Positions 17,078 to 26,272 of a DNA stretch of 64,000 nt are shown here, in pieces. The notes under the pieces were generated by a model. That model saw nothing but the letters and a program-made list of their open reading frames with translations, was not told where the DNA came from and ran no database searches. The stretch lies in contig JBLXEY010000009.1 of the NCBI GenBank assembly GCA_048262655.1, positions 62,001 through 126,000 on the forward strand, written 5' to 3'. A program made the position numbers and the translations under genes. The DNA is from JABMNT01 sp048262655 (GTDB taxonomy: Bacteria; Pseudomonadota; Alphaproteobacteria; Rhodospirillales; Casp-alpha2). The stretch's first letter is position 1. Each line of letters opens with the position of its first letter.

Positions 17078-18316
17078 ATGATTATTACCTGCCCCAATTG
17101 TCTAATGCGTTACAATGTAGCCCCTGTAGCTATCGGCACAGGGAAGACAACGCGTTGTTCTAATTGTGGACACAGCTGGTTCCAGCAACCTGTTGCGTCG
17201 CAGCCTCAACAAGCCGCACCTCAGCAGCCGGCATACCCGCAACAACCAGCCTATCCGCAGCAACCGGCTTACCCGCAACAGCCGCAAGCCCCCTACCCAC
17301 CGCAAATGCCTTATCCGGCTCCGCCTCCGCCGGGATATCCGCAACAACCCGGATATGCGCCGCCCCCTGGTTATCCTGGGTCGCCCTATCCCGCACCGGA
17401 TCAACAAACAGCACATTTACAGCCCGCGGCAACGCCAGAAATGGCCGCCCCCGCCGCGCCTGCGCCTATGCCCGCGCCAGAGCCAGAACCAATTCCCGAA
17501 CCAGAGCCCGAGCCGGAGCCAATTCCAGAACCCGAACCAGAGCCCGAGCCGGAGCCAATTCCAGAACCCGAACCCGAACCCGAACCCGAACCAGAGTTGG
17601 AACTGGAACCGGAGCCTGAGCCAGATGCTGATATGGTGTCGCCGGCGTTGGATGATGACGAAGATGGCGGTCTTTCCGCAGCAGAACTTGATGAAATGTT
17701 CGGCGACGACGAACCCGAAGGCTTCCAGTCGATTATATCACCTGATGATGAAGACGACGGTGATGACGAGTTCGATGACCCGGACAGCATTCCAGAACCA
17801 GACCCAATTCCGCAAGTTTTCACCGCAGATGACGACGATCCAGAACCTAAGCCCCGCAGGCTTGGTCTGATTATCGGAATTTCCGTTCTTGTCCTGCTGA
17901 TTGCCTTGGGCGCGGCCGGATTCTTCCTGAAGGCGCAGATCATCAATATGGTTCCTGCAGCAGAGGGCATCTATAAGATGTTAAGCTTTGGGGCAGATAA
18001 ACCTGGTGACGGCCTCAACATCCAAAACGTCAAATCATCCCGCGAGAACGAAAAAGGCTTGGAGATTCTTGTGGTTAGAGGAATCATCAAGAACATTTCG
18101 AACGTTGAACGTACCGTTCCGATGATTGTCGTTGAATTGAAGGATGGCGAAGGTCATACCATCCAGTCAGCTGAGGCAGCCCCCATTCGGAATAAACTTC
18201 AGCAAGGTGAGGAAGCGAGCTTCAAAGCGCGATTGGTCGAACCTTCGCCTCTCGCCAGACAAGTGTTCACCACATTCAAAATCGATGAAGACGGCGAAGA
18301 CACGGTGGCAAACTAA
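17078..18316 (+). CDS. MJ0042-type zinc-ribbon protein with DUF3426 domain
   Basis: Residues 1-35 form an MJ0042 zinc ribbon (C5, C8, C27, C30). A proline/glutamine-rich stretch follows (about 40-110, repeated YPQQPA units), then an almost pure Glu-Pro stretch (about 130-185, IPEPEPEPEPEP units) and an acidic linker. One transmembrane helix lies near residue 265 (LIIGISVLVLLIALGAAGFF). The C-terminal DUF3426-like domain (VRGIIKNISNVERTVPMI) would be periplasmic. Such proteins commonly lie next to ftsEX in alphaproteobacteria. The total is 412 residues, longer than many relatives because of the repeats. The function is unknown. Confidence 0.85.
   Translation: MIITCPNCLMRYNVAPVAIGTGKTTRCSNCGHSWFQQPVASQPQQAAPQQPAYPQQPAYPQQPAYPQQPQAPYPPQMPYPAPPPPGYPQQPGYAPPPGYPGSPYPAPDQQTAHLQPAATPEMAAPAAPAPMPAPEPEPIPEPEPEPEPIPEPEPEPEPEPIPEPEPEPEPEPELELEPEPEPDADMVSPALDDDEDGGLSAAELDEMFGDDEPEGFQSIISPDDEDDGDDEFDDPDSIPEPDPIPQVFTADDDDPEPKPRRLGLIIGISVLVLLIALGAAGFFLKAQIINMVPAAEGIYKMLSFGADKPGDGLNIQNVKSSRENEKGLEILVVRGIIKNISNVERTVPMIVVELKDGEGHTIQSAEAAPIRNKLQQGEEASFKARLVEPSPLARQVFTTFKIDEDGEDTVAN
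17220..17630 (+). repeat. Low-complexity coding repeats (YPQQPA and IPEPEPEP units)
   Basis: Two tandem arrays lie in the zinc-ribbon gene. From about 17220 to 17300 the six-residue unit tacccgcaacaaccagcc recurs three to four times with small changes. From about 17470 to 17630 an Glu-Pro array repeats, with an imperfect copy of the block carrying IPEPEPEPEP. Such arrays often vary in length between strains. Long open frames on the other strands here are by-products of the repeat. Confidence 0.8.
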
Positions 18317-18361
18317 TCTCTGTGCTAAGAGGCGGTTTCTACCGGCCTGAAGAACGATGCT

Positions 18362-21001
18362 TTAGAACCGACGCAAAAGGCGATCAATATAGTCGCGTTC
18401 CGGTTCCTTTCGGTCACTGTCACCAGAACGACGGTGCAGTTCTTCCATGATCTCGCGTGACCGATAAACATCGCGTTCGGTTGGCACCTTGATGCCATTG
18501 TCATCCGTAAAGTTCCCGTAGGACCCGTTGTCATTTTGACGCCCAAAGGGGTCACGATTATTACCGGGGTTCTGACCGCTGCGTTGCATGCCGGGCATCA
18601 TACCAATTCCCATACCCGGGCCACGCCCCTGCATGCGCTGCGCCATTTGTTCAGCAGCTGACTCCATTCCCTGGCGCAACTTTTCCAATGCATCGGCCTG
18701 TTGCGGCACTGCACCAGCGGCATCGCCTTCACCCAGAGCTTTGCCAGCCCCTTTCATAGACCGTTCGGCCTGGCCTAGTCCTTCTGGAATAGATCCCAGT
18801 TGCTCATCCATTTGCAACATGAGCCGTCCCAGTTCCCGACGCAACGCATCTTGCTGTCTTTGGATAGCCTCTGCATTTTCTTGAGGGGACCCTTCGCTTT
18901 GTGCGCCCTGCTGTCCCTTCTGTCCGGGACGCGGCTGCTGCAAACCCTGGCGTTGTTGCTGCTGCTGTTCGCCGCTCTCACCCGACTGAGACCGACGGAA
19001 TGTCTGATCCATCAACTGCTGTTGACGTTGGGCGAGCTCTCGCAATTCATTCATCATTTTTCTGGCCTTGGCCATTTCCTGATTCTGACGCGATTGCGCA
19101 GTGCCGTTTCGCAAACCATCGAGCATGCGGTTCAGTTGTGAAAGCATACGTTTTGCAGCATCCATTGAACCGGTCCTTGCCAAATCGCGCGCACGATCGA
19201 CCATTTTCTGAAGGTCCATCGCTTCCATCGTCCGCGAATTCGGGTTCATCGGCATCTCGGATAACCCTTGGCGTTCCATTTGTTCGGCAAGAGCTTGCAT
19301 GTAGGTATTAAGGGCTTGCTGCAATTCGTCCATTAACCGCTCAAGCTCCTCGGAAGGGGCATCCTCGCGCATGGCTTTAGCCAGACGTTCCTGAACATCC
19401 CTGAGTTCCCGTTCTGCAATAGAGAGTTCGCCATCTTCAAGGCGTAATGCGGTCTCCCACAGAATATCCTGGACAGAACGAACGGCGTCTCTGCTCTGGG
19501 TATTCTGCAACCGTGAACGCGCAACAGAAATAGCCAGGAAGACAATGGTGTCATGCGCATAATGTTCGGGCCCGTTCAATAAGCCCAACAAGGTTTCAGT
19601 CGATTGTTTGACAACGCCGGGTGTTGCCTGGTTCAGGTTTTTGCGGATTTCCACCAGAGCCCGGGCCACCGGATGTCGGAACACACGCTCGGGCAGCACC
19701 GTATCAACCGGATCGCTCACACCAACTTGTCCGGCTGAATCTTTTGCATATAAACGGACCTGGACCAGCAAACCAGCCCAGCGATGCGCCGAATAATCTC
19801 TTTCACCCTGGCCCTGCGCACGTTTCGTCCCGAATCCACGCGCCGTTAGATCAAACCGTATCTGGTCTGTCTCATCAACATCCGTACGGGAATCGGGCAG
19901 AACAAGTTCGGCCCAAACATCCTTAACCGCGAAATCATCTCGGGCTTCGAAATTGAGATTGAGGCTTGCCCGCCGTGTTTGTTTCGGTGGCTCGACAAAG
20001 GCCACAACGGGCGGGGCATCCTTAAGGACACTCACAGGCCATTCGCCCAGAACATCTTCACCAGCGCTTAATTTCAATGACGTGGCAGTCTGATCACTTT
20101 CTTCAATCTTATTTTCTGTTCTAAAATCCTTGTTGTTGTCGTTTACCCCGACACGTTCGACGCGCATTGACCTATTCCCGAGCTGCAATTGGGGTTGATC
20201 ATCTGCACCGGAAACCTGGATCAATACGGATGATCCAACCGGTATGGTCAAAGAGGCCTGGGTCGGGGACGACACGATCGTCTCCTCTTGGCCGCTCGCA
20301 GGCTTTTGCACGTCGATAGGCCCCTCAAGATATATCGGCGCCAGTCCGGTATAAGACGGCGGAGTAATCCAGACGTTAAATGCAATCTGCGTAATGTCCG
20401 CTTGTGCCGGGACAGGCAAAAATGCTCGACTGAGGCGACTTCCGTGCTCGCCGCTCGCACTGATAACAGCAATACCCAAGACCAGCAAAACAGCAAAACG
20501 CGCGCCAAACATGTCCAGCGCAGCTAGACCCGGTCGAGGCGCCAGCGGCTTCACTTTTGCTAACTCGGCCAATGCGCGTGCCTGATGCGCTTTCCATAGG
20601 GCGGAAGACGCCGCATCATTGCGCACCCCCGCGCCAGATGTGTTCACCGCCGTATCCTGAAGTGCCGTTAGAGGACGATGCGCCAAACCGCTTTCAGCTT
20701 CGAGCCGTTTCCTAATCTCTTCATCGCCAACAATGTATTTCTGCTGAACGGCGCGCCAAAAACAAAACGCAATCAGGCCAATGAACCCTGCCAACACAAG
20801 CCAATGGACCCCATAGGGCAAAAGCGGCAACACATCAAAAAAGACGACAGAAAGAAAAATCGAACAAACCGTAGCAGCCGGCCATAGGTTCCGCCATAAA
20901 CGTTCCCAGACAATGATGGCATTTGCCCAGCCAAAGACTGTGAGGAGCCGGCCCACAAGTGGACTGGCGTGTCCGTTCAGATCGGGTCCCTTATCGGTCA
21001 T
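18362..21001 (-). CDS. TIGR02302 family (DUF4175) membrane protein
   Basis: This 879-residue protein of the alphaproteobacterial TIGR02302/DUF4175 family has two N-terminal helices (FLSVVFFDVLPLLPYGVHWL region) and another near residue 165. A large periplasmic beta-rich middle part follows (TQIAFNVWITPPSYTGLAPI). The C-terminal half is long, helical and Gln/Met-rich (MDELQQALNTYMQALAEQM; a poly-Gln stretch; MQGRGPGMGIGMMPGMQRSG). I chose the ATG at 21001, which overlaps the lysA stop (ATGA), over an upstream frame extension. The function is unknown; the conserved place after lysA suggests an envelope role. Confidence 0.88.
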   Translation of the reverse strand: MTDKGPDLNGHASPLVGRLLTVFGWANAIIVWERLWRNLWPAATVCSIFLSVVFFDVLPLLPYGVHWLVLAGFIGLIAFCFWRAVQQKYIVGDEEIRKRLEAESGLAHRPLTALQDTAVNTSGAGVRNDAASSALWKAHQARALAELAKVKPLAPRPGLAALDMFGARFAVLLVLGIAVISASGEHGSRLSRAFLPVPAQADITQIAFNVWITPPSYTGLAPIYLEGPIDVQKPASGQEETIVSSPTQASLTIPVGSSVLIQVSGADDQPQLQLGNRSMRVERVGVNDNNKDFRTENKIEESDQTATSLKLSAGEDVLGEWPVSVLKDAPPVVAFVEPPKQTRRASLNLNFEARDDFAVKDVWAELVLPDSRTDVDETDQIRFDLTARGFGTKRAQGQGERDYSAHRWAGLLVQVRLYAKDSAGQVGVSDPVDTVLPERVFRHPVARALVEIRKNLNQATPGVVKQSTETLLGLLNGPEHYAHDTIVFLAISVARSRLQNTQSRDAVRSVQDILWETALRLEDGELSIAERELRDVQERLAKAMREDAPSEELERLMDELQQALNTYMQALAEQMERQGLSEMPMNPNSRTMEAMDLQKMVDRARDLARTGSMDAAKRMLSQLNRMLDGLRNGTAQSRQNQEMAKARKMMNELRELAQRQQQLMDQTFRRSQSGESGEQQQQQRQGLQQPRPGQKGQQGAQSEGSPQENAEAIQRQQDALRRELGRLMLQMDEQLGSIPEGLGQAERSMKGAGKALGEGDAAGAVPQQADALEKLRQGMESAAEQMAQRMQGRGPGMGIGMMPGMQRSGQNPGNNRDPFGRQNDNGSYGNFTDDNGIKVPTERDVYRSREIMEELHRRSGDSDRKEPERDYIDRLLRRF

Positions 21002-22293
21002 CCGTTCTTTAGCTTGGCAGCACGACCTGCATCGGACTGCCACTTTGGAAATGTTTCAAGATCGAGCATATCTTCAATTGTCCACCGTCTGCGTATAATC
21101 GAATACTCATCCCCTTGGACCAAGACTTCAGGAACCAGTGGTCGGCTATTATAAACAGATGCCATCACCGCTGCATAGGCCCCTGCGGTTCGAACAGCTA
21201 ACAAATCTCCGTTATCTAATGCTGCCATATCCCGACCCTTGGCCAAATAGTCACCTGATTCACAGATTGGCCCGACAATATCCATTTTCAAGAGCTCGGC
21301 ATCCGGTGCCGGTTCCTTAACAGGGACGACTTCATGGTAGGCGCTATATAAGGTCGGCCTGATTAAATCGTTCATCGCCCCGTCAACGATACAAAACTTG
21401 CGATCGACGCCCTCTTTCACAAAGATTACCTTTGAAATCAGAACTCCGGCATTACCCGCAATCATTCGCCCGGGTTCAAAAGAGATGTTGCAGCCCAAAT
21501 GACCGACAACGTCCTCAACCATTTTTCCATATTCTACCGGACTAGGCGCTACTTCATCCTGATAGGTAATGCCCAAACCACCGCCCAGATCAAGCTGGGT
21601 AATATCATGACCGTCACCACGGAGCAGCTCGACAAATTTCACCGCCCGCGTATAGGCCTCTCGGTAGGGCGTGAGATCTGTCAATTGAGACCCAATATGC
21701 AAAGCAACACCGGCAATGCGCAGCCCTGGCAATTTGGCGGCACGGGCATAGACATCACGCGCTAACGCAATATCGATCCCGAATTTATTCTCCGACTTCC
21801 CTGTGGTGATTTTTTCATGGGTTTTGGCATCAACATCCGGGTTTATGCGAATTGCAACCTGCGCCGTTTTGCCTAAATCAACGGCAACCTTGGACAACAA
21901 ATTCAGTTCGGCTTCCGATTCCGCATTAATTTGATGAACACCATCCAAAAGAGCTGCGCGCAAATCACTTTCCGTCTTGCCAACGCCTGAATATATTATT
22001 TTTTCTGCGGGAATACCGGCTACCAATGCGCGCTTTAACTCTCCGACGGATACGACGTCGGCGCCAGCGCCCAAACGCGCTAATGTCGCGATGACGGCAA
22101 TGTTGGAATTGGCCTTAACGGCATAACATATCAGCGGATCAAGTGAGGCAACAGCATCCGCAAACACGGTATAGTGGCGCTCAAATGTGGCTGTAGAATA
22201 GACATAACACGGAGACCCAACGTCTTCAGCGATCGTGCGAAGCGCTACATCTTCGGCATATAGCTCGCCGTTTTTATATTCAAAATGATCCAT
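20998..22293 (-). CDS. lysA: Diaminopimelate decarboxylase
   Basis: This 431-residue fold-type III PLP enzyme decarboxylates meso-diaminopimelate to L-lysine. Visible are the PLP lysine in CYAVKANSN, the glycine loop LDLGGGLGI, FEPGRMIAGNAG and the active-site cysteine in GPICESGD. It lies in the order argH, lptM, lysA, TIGR02302 with short gaps, which is widespread in alphaproteobacteria. It ends with an ATGA overlap with the next gene. Confidence 0.95.
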   Translation of the reverse strand: MDHFEYKNGELYAEDVALRTIAEDVGSPCYVYSTATFERHYTVFADAVASLDPLICYAVKANSNIAVIATLARLGAGADVVSVGELKRALVAGIPAEKIIYSGVGKTESDLRAALLDGVHQINAESEAELNLLSKVAVDLGKTAQVAIRINPDVDAKTHEKITTGKSENKFGIDIALARDVYARAAKLPGLRIAGVALHIGSQLTDLTPYREAYTRAVKFVELLRGDGHDITQLDLGGGLGITYQDEVAPSPVEYGKMVEDVVGHLGCNISFEPGRMIAGNAGVLISKVIFVKEGVDRKFCIVDGAMNDLIRPTLYSAYHEVVPVKEPAPDAELLKMDIVGPICESGDYLAKGRDMAALDNGDLLAVRTAGAYAAVMASVYNSRPLVPEVLVQGDEYSIIRRRWTIEDMLDLETFPKWQSDAGRAAKLKNG

Positions 22294-22311
22294 TCAAAGT
22301 TATCCGTTTAA

Positions 22312-22551
22312 TTATTTTGTTGGCGGCGTGTTCGGGTATTGCCAGAAAGATTTGGGGTCCGCGATGACTGGCGAGGTTTTCTGTTTCGCAGCAGGCGCTT
22401 CCTCAATAACTTCAAGCGGCGGCAACGGCTTGGGGTATTGAGCCGGATAGGTTGACCCATCAGGCGCCACGGGGCTTGATTTCACACCGCAAGCAGAAAC
22501 CAGAATTCCGGCGCAACACCCTATCAAAACCTTCAGAAACCATGATCTCAT
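22312..22551 (-). CDS. lptM: Small lipoprotein, LptM/YifL-like
   Basis: The 79-residue protein has a short signal peptide ending in a lipobox (LVSAC, cysteine near residue 20) directly followed by GVKSSPVAPDG and a Pro-rich tail. LptM (YifL) helps mature the LptD/LptE lipopolysaccharide translocon in Escherichia coli; that function is inferred by family and position between argH and lysA. The frame is open to 22599, but AAAGG lies 9 bases before the ATG at 22551. Confidence 0.8.
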   Translation of the reverse strand: MRSWFLKVLIGCCAGILVSACGVKSSPVAPDGSTYPAQYPKPLPPLEVIEEAPAAKQKTSPVIADPKSFWQYPNTPPTK

Positions 22552-22636
22552 ATTGTTGAACCTTTTAGATATAAAAGTCACACACCAATAGTTTAGCACT
22601 CAAATGCGCATGCCTAAATCTCAATTCGCCAGCCTC

Positions 22637-24067
22637 TTATAAAAACCGTTCTTTCGCTTGTTTACAGGCCTGCAAAACGTTCTCGGGAGCCGTTCCACCA
22701 TAACTGACCCGACTGCGCAGAGAATTCTCGACACCCAGAACAGCAAAGACATCTGACGTAATTTTTGGCTCTACCGATTGCAGGTCATCTAACGACAGAT
22801 CTTCCAAGCCGACCCCATTGTCTTCTGCCTTCTTGACCACTGCACCGGTGACATGATGGGCATCACGGAACGGCATGCCAAGGACCCGAACCAGCCAATC
22901 GGCGAGATCCGTCGCAGTTGCAAAGCCTTTACCGGCATCTGCAGCCATCCGGTCCGTATCAAACGTGGTGTCCCCCAACATTCCTGTCATTGCCGCCAGA
23001 GACAACATCACCGTATCATGAGCATCAAAAACAGGCTCTTTATCCTCTTGCATGTCTTTTCCATAGGTAAGAGGGAGCCCCTTCATCACGATCAACAAGG
23101 CGTTTAGCGAACCAATGACCCGTCCGGCTTTAGCGCGGACCAGTTCAGCGGCATCGGGGTTTCGTTTCTGCGGCATAATTGAGCTGCCCGTTGAATAGGC
23201 ATCTCCCAAACGGGCATAACCAAATTGCGTCGAGCACCACAAAACATACTCTTCCGCCAGACGAGAAAGATGGACGGACGCGATCGAGAGTGCCGACAGA
23301 TACTCCAATGCAAAATCCCGATCAGAAACGGCATCGAGGGAATTTGCAGAAGGCCGATCAAATCCTAGCGCTTGTGCGGTTTGATGCCGATCAATTGGAA
23401 AAGAAGTTCCAGCCAAAGCAGCTGCTCCCAAAGGACATTCGTTCATCCGTTTGCGGCAATCCGCAAGGCGGCTGCGATCACGCCCCAGCATCTCGACATA
23501 TGACAAAAGATGATGGCCCAGGGTGACCGGCTGTGCAATTTGCAGATGCGTGAATCCGGGCATAGCACTTGCGCTATGTTGTTCTGCCTGTTGAATCAAT
23601 GCCTGTTGTGTCGACTTTATTGCAAGATCCATTTGGTCAAGCGCGTCGCGCACCCAGAGTTTGAAATCCGTCGCCACCTGGTCATTTCTGGATCTTCCCG
23701 TATGCAACCGGCCTGCTGCTTCGCCGATAATTTCCTTTAAACGGCCTTCGACATTCATATGAATATCTTCAAGAACTCGCTTAAATGTGAATTTACCCGC
23801 GTCTATTTCAGCGTACACTTGCTCGAGTCCCTCACAAATAGATTGAACATCTTCGTGAGTAAGAATCTTTTGCGTTTCTAGCATTTTAGCATGCGCAATC
23901 GACGCCCGGATGTCTTGAGCGAAAAAACGTTGATCGAACCCTATAGAAGCATTTATCTCTTCCATAATTTCATCGGGACCGCCAGAAAAGCGGCCACCCC
24001 ACATGGCACTTGCATTGGAACCGGTTTCTTTAGTTTGGTCAGTCATTTCCGCATCAGCCTTTGGCAT
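22637..24067 (-). CDS. argH: Argininosuccinate lyase
   Basis: This fumarase/aspartase superfamily enzyme (476 residues with this start) splits argininosuccinate into arginine and fumarate. The N-terminal MWGGRFSGGPDEIMEEINAS, the TGRSRNDQVATD segment and the signature SSIMPQKRNPDAAELVRAK are all present. The start may instead be the ATG at 24046, seven codons later. tlpA is divergent, with only about 50 bp between them, an arrangement common in alphaproteobacteria. Confidence 0.95.
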   Translation of the reverse strand: MPKADAEMTDQTKETGSNASAMWGGRFSGGPDEIMEEINASIGFDQRFFAQDIRASIAHAKMLETQKILTHEDVQSICEGLEQVYAEIDAGKFTFKRVLEDIHMNVEGRLKEIIGEAAGRLHTGRSRNDQVATDFKLWVRDALDQMDLAIKSTQQALIQQAEQHSASAMPGFTHLQIAQPVTLGHHLLSYVEMLGRDRSRLADCRKRMNECPLGAAALAGTSFPIDRHQTAQALGFDRPSANSLDAVSDRDFALEYLSALSIASVHLSRLAEEYVLWCSTQFGYARLGDAYSTGSSIMPQKRNPDAAELVRAKAGRVIGSLNALLIVMKGLPLTYGKDMQEDKEPVFDAHDTVMLSLAAMTGMLGDTTFDTDRMAADAGKGFATATDLADWLVRVLGMPFRDAHHVTGAVVKKAEDNGVGLEDLSLDDLQSVEPKITSDVFAVLGVENSLRSRVSYGGTAPENVLQACKQAKERFL

Positions 24068-24118
24068 AAGATTTCGAGACGTGATAGAGATTGGATAAAT
24101 TGAGCGAGAGAAAAGAAC

Positions 24119-24739
24119 ATGATAGCCGACGCATCAACACCAAATACACCTTTTTCATTTATAAAATCGTCTACAAGGGCCAACTTCTGCCTCGCCGCTC
24201 TGGTTCTGGGCACCATGATCTTCAACCCAATGTTTGCGCGCAGCGCCGCTTCATCCAGTTGCCAACCGCCAACGCACGAGTTCGGAAATTATCAGGTCAT
24301 CGAAAAGCCGACGCCAGTACCAAATGTAACTTTCCAAAATGCAGCGGGTGAAGAGGTTTCTTTGGCGGACTATCGCGGGCGCGGTATCGTTCTTAATTTT
24401 TGGGCGACCTGGTGTGCTCCCTGCGTTAGGGAAATGCCACAGCTCGACCGCTTGAGTGCCTTCGTAAAAGAAAATGGCATCGACGTCCTGACCATTTCTG
24501 AAGATCGAAAGGGCCTGATTGCTGCGCCCAAGTTCTATAAAACCCATAACCTCCGCGACCTGCCGGTGCTTGCCGATCCTCGAGGAAAACTCATGCGTGC
24601 ATTCAAAGCGCCTGGTCTGCCATTAACCGTATTGATAAATGCGCAAGGGCAGAGTGTCGGGCGCGTTGTCGGGCCTGCAGAGTGGGACTCGCCCGAAATC
24701 GTTGAATTCGTGCGCGCTTGCCTGTCGCCCAATAGTTAA
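24119..24739 (+). CDS. tlpA: TlpA family periplasmic thiol-disulfide reductase
   Basis: The 206-residue protein has an N-terminal membrane anchor or signal (residues 22-40) and a thioredoxin-like domain with the WCAPC active site (C99, C102) and a cis-proline segment (APGLPLTVLIN). TlpA-type proteins reduce disulfides on the periplasmic side, for example in cytochrome oxidase copper-site maturation. It is divergent from argH, and its 3' end meets the hemerythrin gene with a 3-bp gap. Confidence 0.88.
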   Translation: MIADASTPNTPFSFIKSSTRANFCLAALVLGTMIFNPMFARSAASSSCQPPTHEFGNYQVIEKPTPVPNVTFQNAAGEEVSLADYRGRGIVLNFWATWCAPCVREMPQLDRLSAFVKENGIDVLTISEDRKGLIAAPKFYKTHNLRDLPVLADPRGKLMRAFKAPGLPLTVLINAQGQSVGRVVGPAEWDSPEIVEFVRACLSPNS

Positions 24740-24742
24740 GGC

Positions 24743-25177
24743 TCAGTGTCGGACGTGAGATTTTGCGAGTGGTTGCAAATTTTCCGAGAGATAGGGCACA
24801 AACTCCATGTCGCTTTTCAAGACATGGGATACCAGCCAATTGCTTGCGAAGCTCAAAAACTCTTCAAAATCCAAATCGCGACGCAAACTTGAATACCGGT
24901 CAACACGAGCCTGAAGCCGTCGCAAAATAGATCGATGTTTCTCAGCATGCTGGGAATATCCGGGAAACGCGCAATTTCGCATGATCACTTCTTCGCGCTC
25001 AAAATGTTGTCCCGCGTAGTCAGGAAGCGACAAGATCAGTGGCTCCGCCTCTTGCAGGCGTGCCTTGCTATCACTGACGCCATGTATTGCGTTCACGATC
25101 TCAAACAAGTGCTGATGATCGTTATCGATTTTCTGGATTCCCGTCAAAAAACGGTCCGACCACTTTATAAACGCCAT
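24743..25177 (-). CDS. Bacteriohemerythrin
   Basis: This 144-residue four-helix protein has all seven diiron ligands of hemerythrins: His in IDNDHQHLF, His and Glu in HFEREE, two His in HAEKH, and His and Asp in HVLKSD. It should bind oxygen reversibly, for storage, delivery or sensing. The frame is open to 25231, and starts at 25204 or the GTG at 25231 cannot be excluded; I chose ATG 25177 because the family starts just before FIKWSDRF. An FNR-type palindrome lies about 96 bp upstream. Confidence 0.85.
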   Translation of the reverse strand: MAFIKWSDRFLTGIQKIDNDHQHLFEIVNAIHGVSDSKARLQEAEPLILSLPDYAGQHFEREEVIMRNCAFPGYSQHAEKHRSILRRLQARVDRYSSLRRDLDFEEFLSFASNWLVSHVLKSDMEFVPYLSENLQPLAKSHVRH

Positions 25178-25272
25178 TGCCGAAACGCCATTTACGATCC
25201 CCATTTCTTTACAGCCGCGCACCCTCAGCACCGGGCAAGCTCCATCCTTATTCGAGAACCGCTTGGGTATCC

Positions 25273-25286
25273 CTGATCTAGATCAA
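25273..25286 (-). promoter_or_regulatory. FNR/CRP-type palindrome upstream of the hemerythrin gene
   Basis: On the minus strand the bases read TTGATCTAGATCAG, nine of ten conserved positions of the FNR consensus TTGAT-N4-ATCAA. It lies in the 146-bp gap between the sodium channel stop and the hemerythrin start. Oxygen-responsive control of an oxygen-binding protein makes biological sense. It could also be a chance palindrome around CTAG. Confidence 0.5.
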
Positions 25287-25323
25287 TCGCTGTCGACAGA
25301 AGGTCTCAAAACTGGCAGTTGAC

Positions 25324-26109
25324 CTATTTTTTTAGAAGTTCACGTAATGCCGCTAGTTCCTGTTCTACGGTATCAAGTTTCGCTTCTATGGCTTCGCCTT
25401 CGGACTTTAGCTCGGTTGCAACCATACGATGCTGTGTCTGCATCGAATCGACGATCACACCGATAAACAGGTTTATGACGGCAAAACTGGTCAAAAGAAT
25501 AAAGGGCACGAAGAAAATCCAGGCATAGGGGTAGAGTTCCATGACCGGTCTGACGATGCCCATTGACCAGCTTTCCAAGGTCATGATCTGGAACAAGGAA
25601 TACATGGACCGGCCGATGTGGCCGAACCACGCTGGAAAATCCGGTCCGTACAGGTTTGTCGCAAGTACAGCGCTGACGTAAAAAATCAAAAGGATCAAGG
25701 CCACAATCGATAACATGCCGGGAATAGCGGTTATAAATGCCTGAACCACGTTACGCATCTGCGGAACAACAGAGAGCAGCCGCAAGACCCGCAAAATCCG
25801 CAATGCACGAACGATCGCAAAGGGACCGGACGCCGGAACCAGGGCGATGGCAACCACGATAAAGTCAAAGACATTCCAGCCATTTTTGAAAAAACCCAGT
25901 CCCCGAAACATCATTTTTGCGGCGATTTCAATAATGAAAATGACAAGGATGCCCTTATCAAATGCAATCAGCATATCTCCATATTCAGCCATCACTTGCG
26001 GAAACGTCTCGAGGCCCAGAATAAACGCATTCAGGACAATCAGAATCGTAATTGAAAGCTGGAACCGGTCTCCTTCTACCCACTGACCGATACGTTCTCT
26101 ATATGCCAT
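25324..26109 (-). CDS. Voltage-gated sodium channel, single-domain (NaChBac/NavBac type)
   Basis: This 261-residue, six-helix ion transport protein probably forms a homotetrameric sodium channel. S4 carries four arginines at every third position (R101, R104, R107, R110). The pore holds the selectivity filter TLESWSM (177-183), the same as in NavAb- and NavMs-type channels. The C-terminus is a short coiled coil (AIEAKLDTVEQELAALRELL). I chose ATG 26109 because GGAGAG lies 7 bases upstream; the frame is open to 26133. Such channels are frequent in marine bacteria. Confidence 0.92.
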   Translation of the reverse strand: MAYRERIGQWVEGDRFQLSITILIVLNAFILGLETFPQVMAEYGDMLIAFDKGILVIFIIEIAAKMMFRGLGFFKNGWNVFDFIVVAIALVPASGPFAIVRALRILRVLRLLSVVPQMRNVVQAFITAIPGMLSIVALILLIFYVSAVLATNLYGPDFPAWFGHIGRSMYSLFQIMTLESWSMGIVRPVMELYPYAWIFFVPFILLTSFAVINLFIGVIVDSMQTQHRMVATELKSEGEAIEAKLDTVEQELAALRELLKK

Positions 26110-26272
26110 TACTGCTCTCCGGGCGCTAATCATTAAGCGGGTCTCTGTGTTGACCCTTGTCAGTTTCGTGTCATAACCGTATTTAGGAGGTTTTCCAACG
26201 GCTGAAAGCTTTCAATTAAAAAAAGTGCCGCCAAGGATTCCCGTCGGGCCAAAGAAAGGGTAATGTATTCAC

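Noticed and set aside
17102..17970. Long frames of Ser/Gly, Arg/Leu or Asn/Pro-rich composition in other frames of the zinc-ribbon gene
   Set aside because: They are mirror products of the YPQQPA and Glu-Pro repeats, with no start signals.
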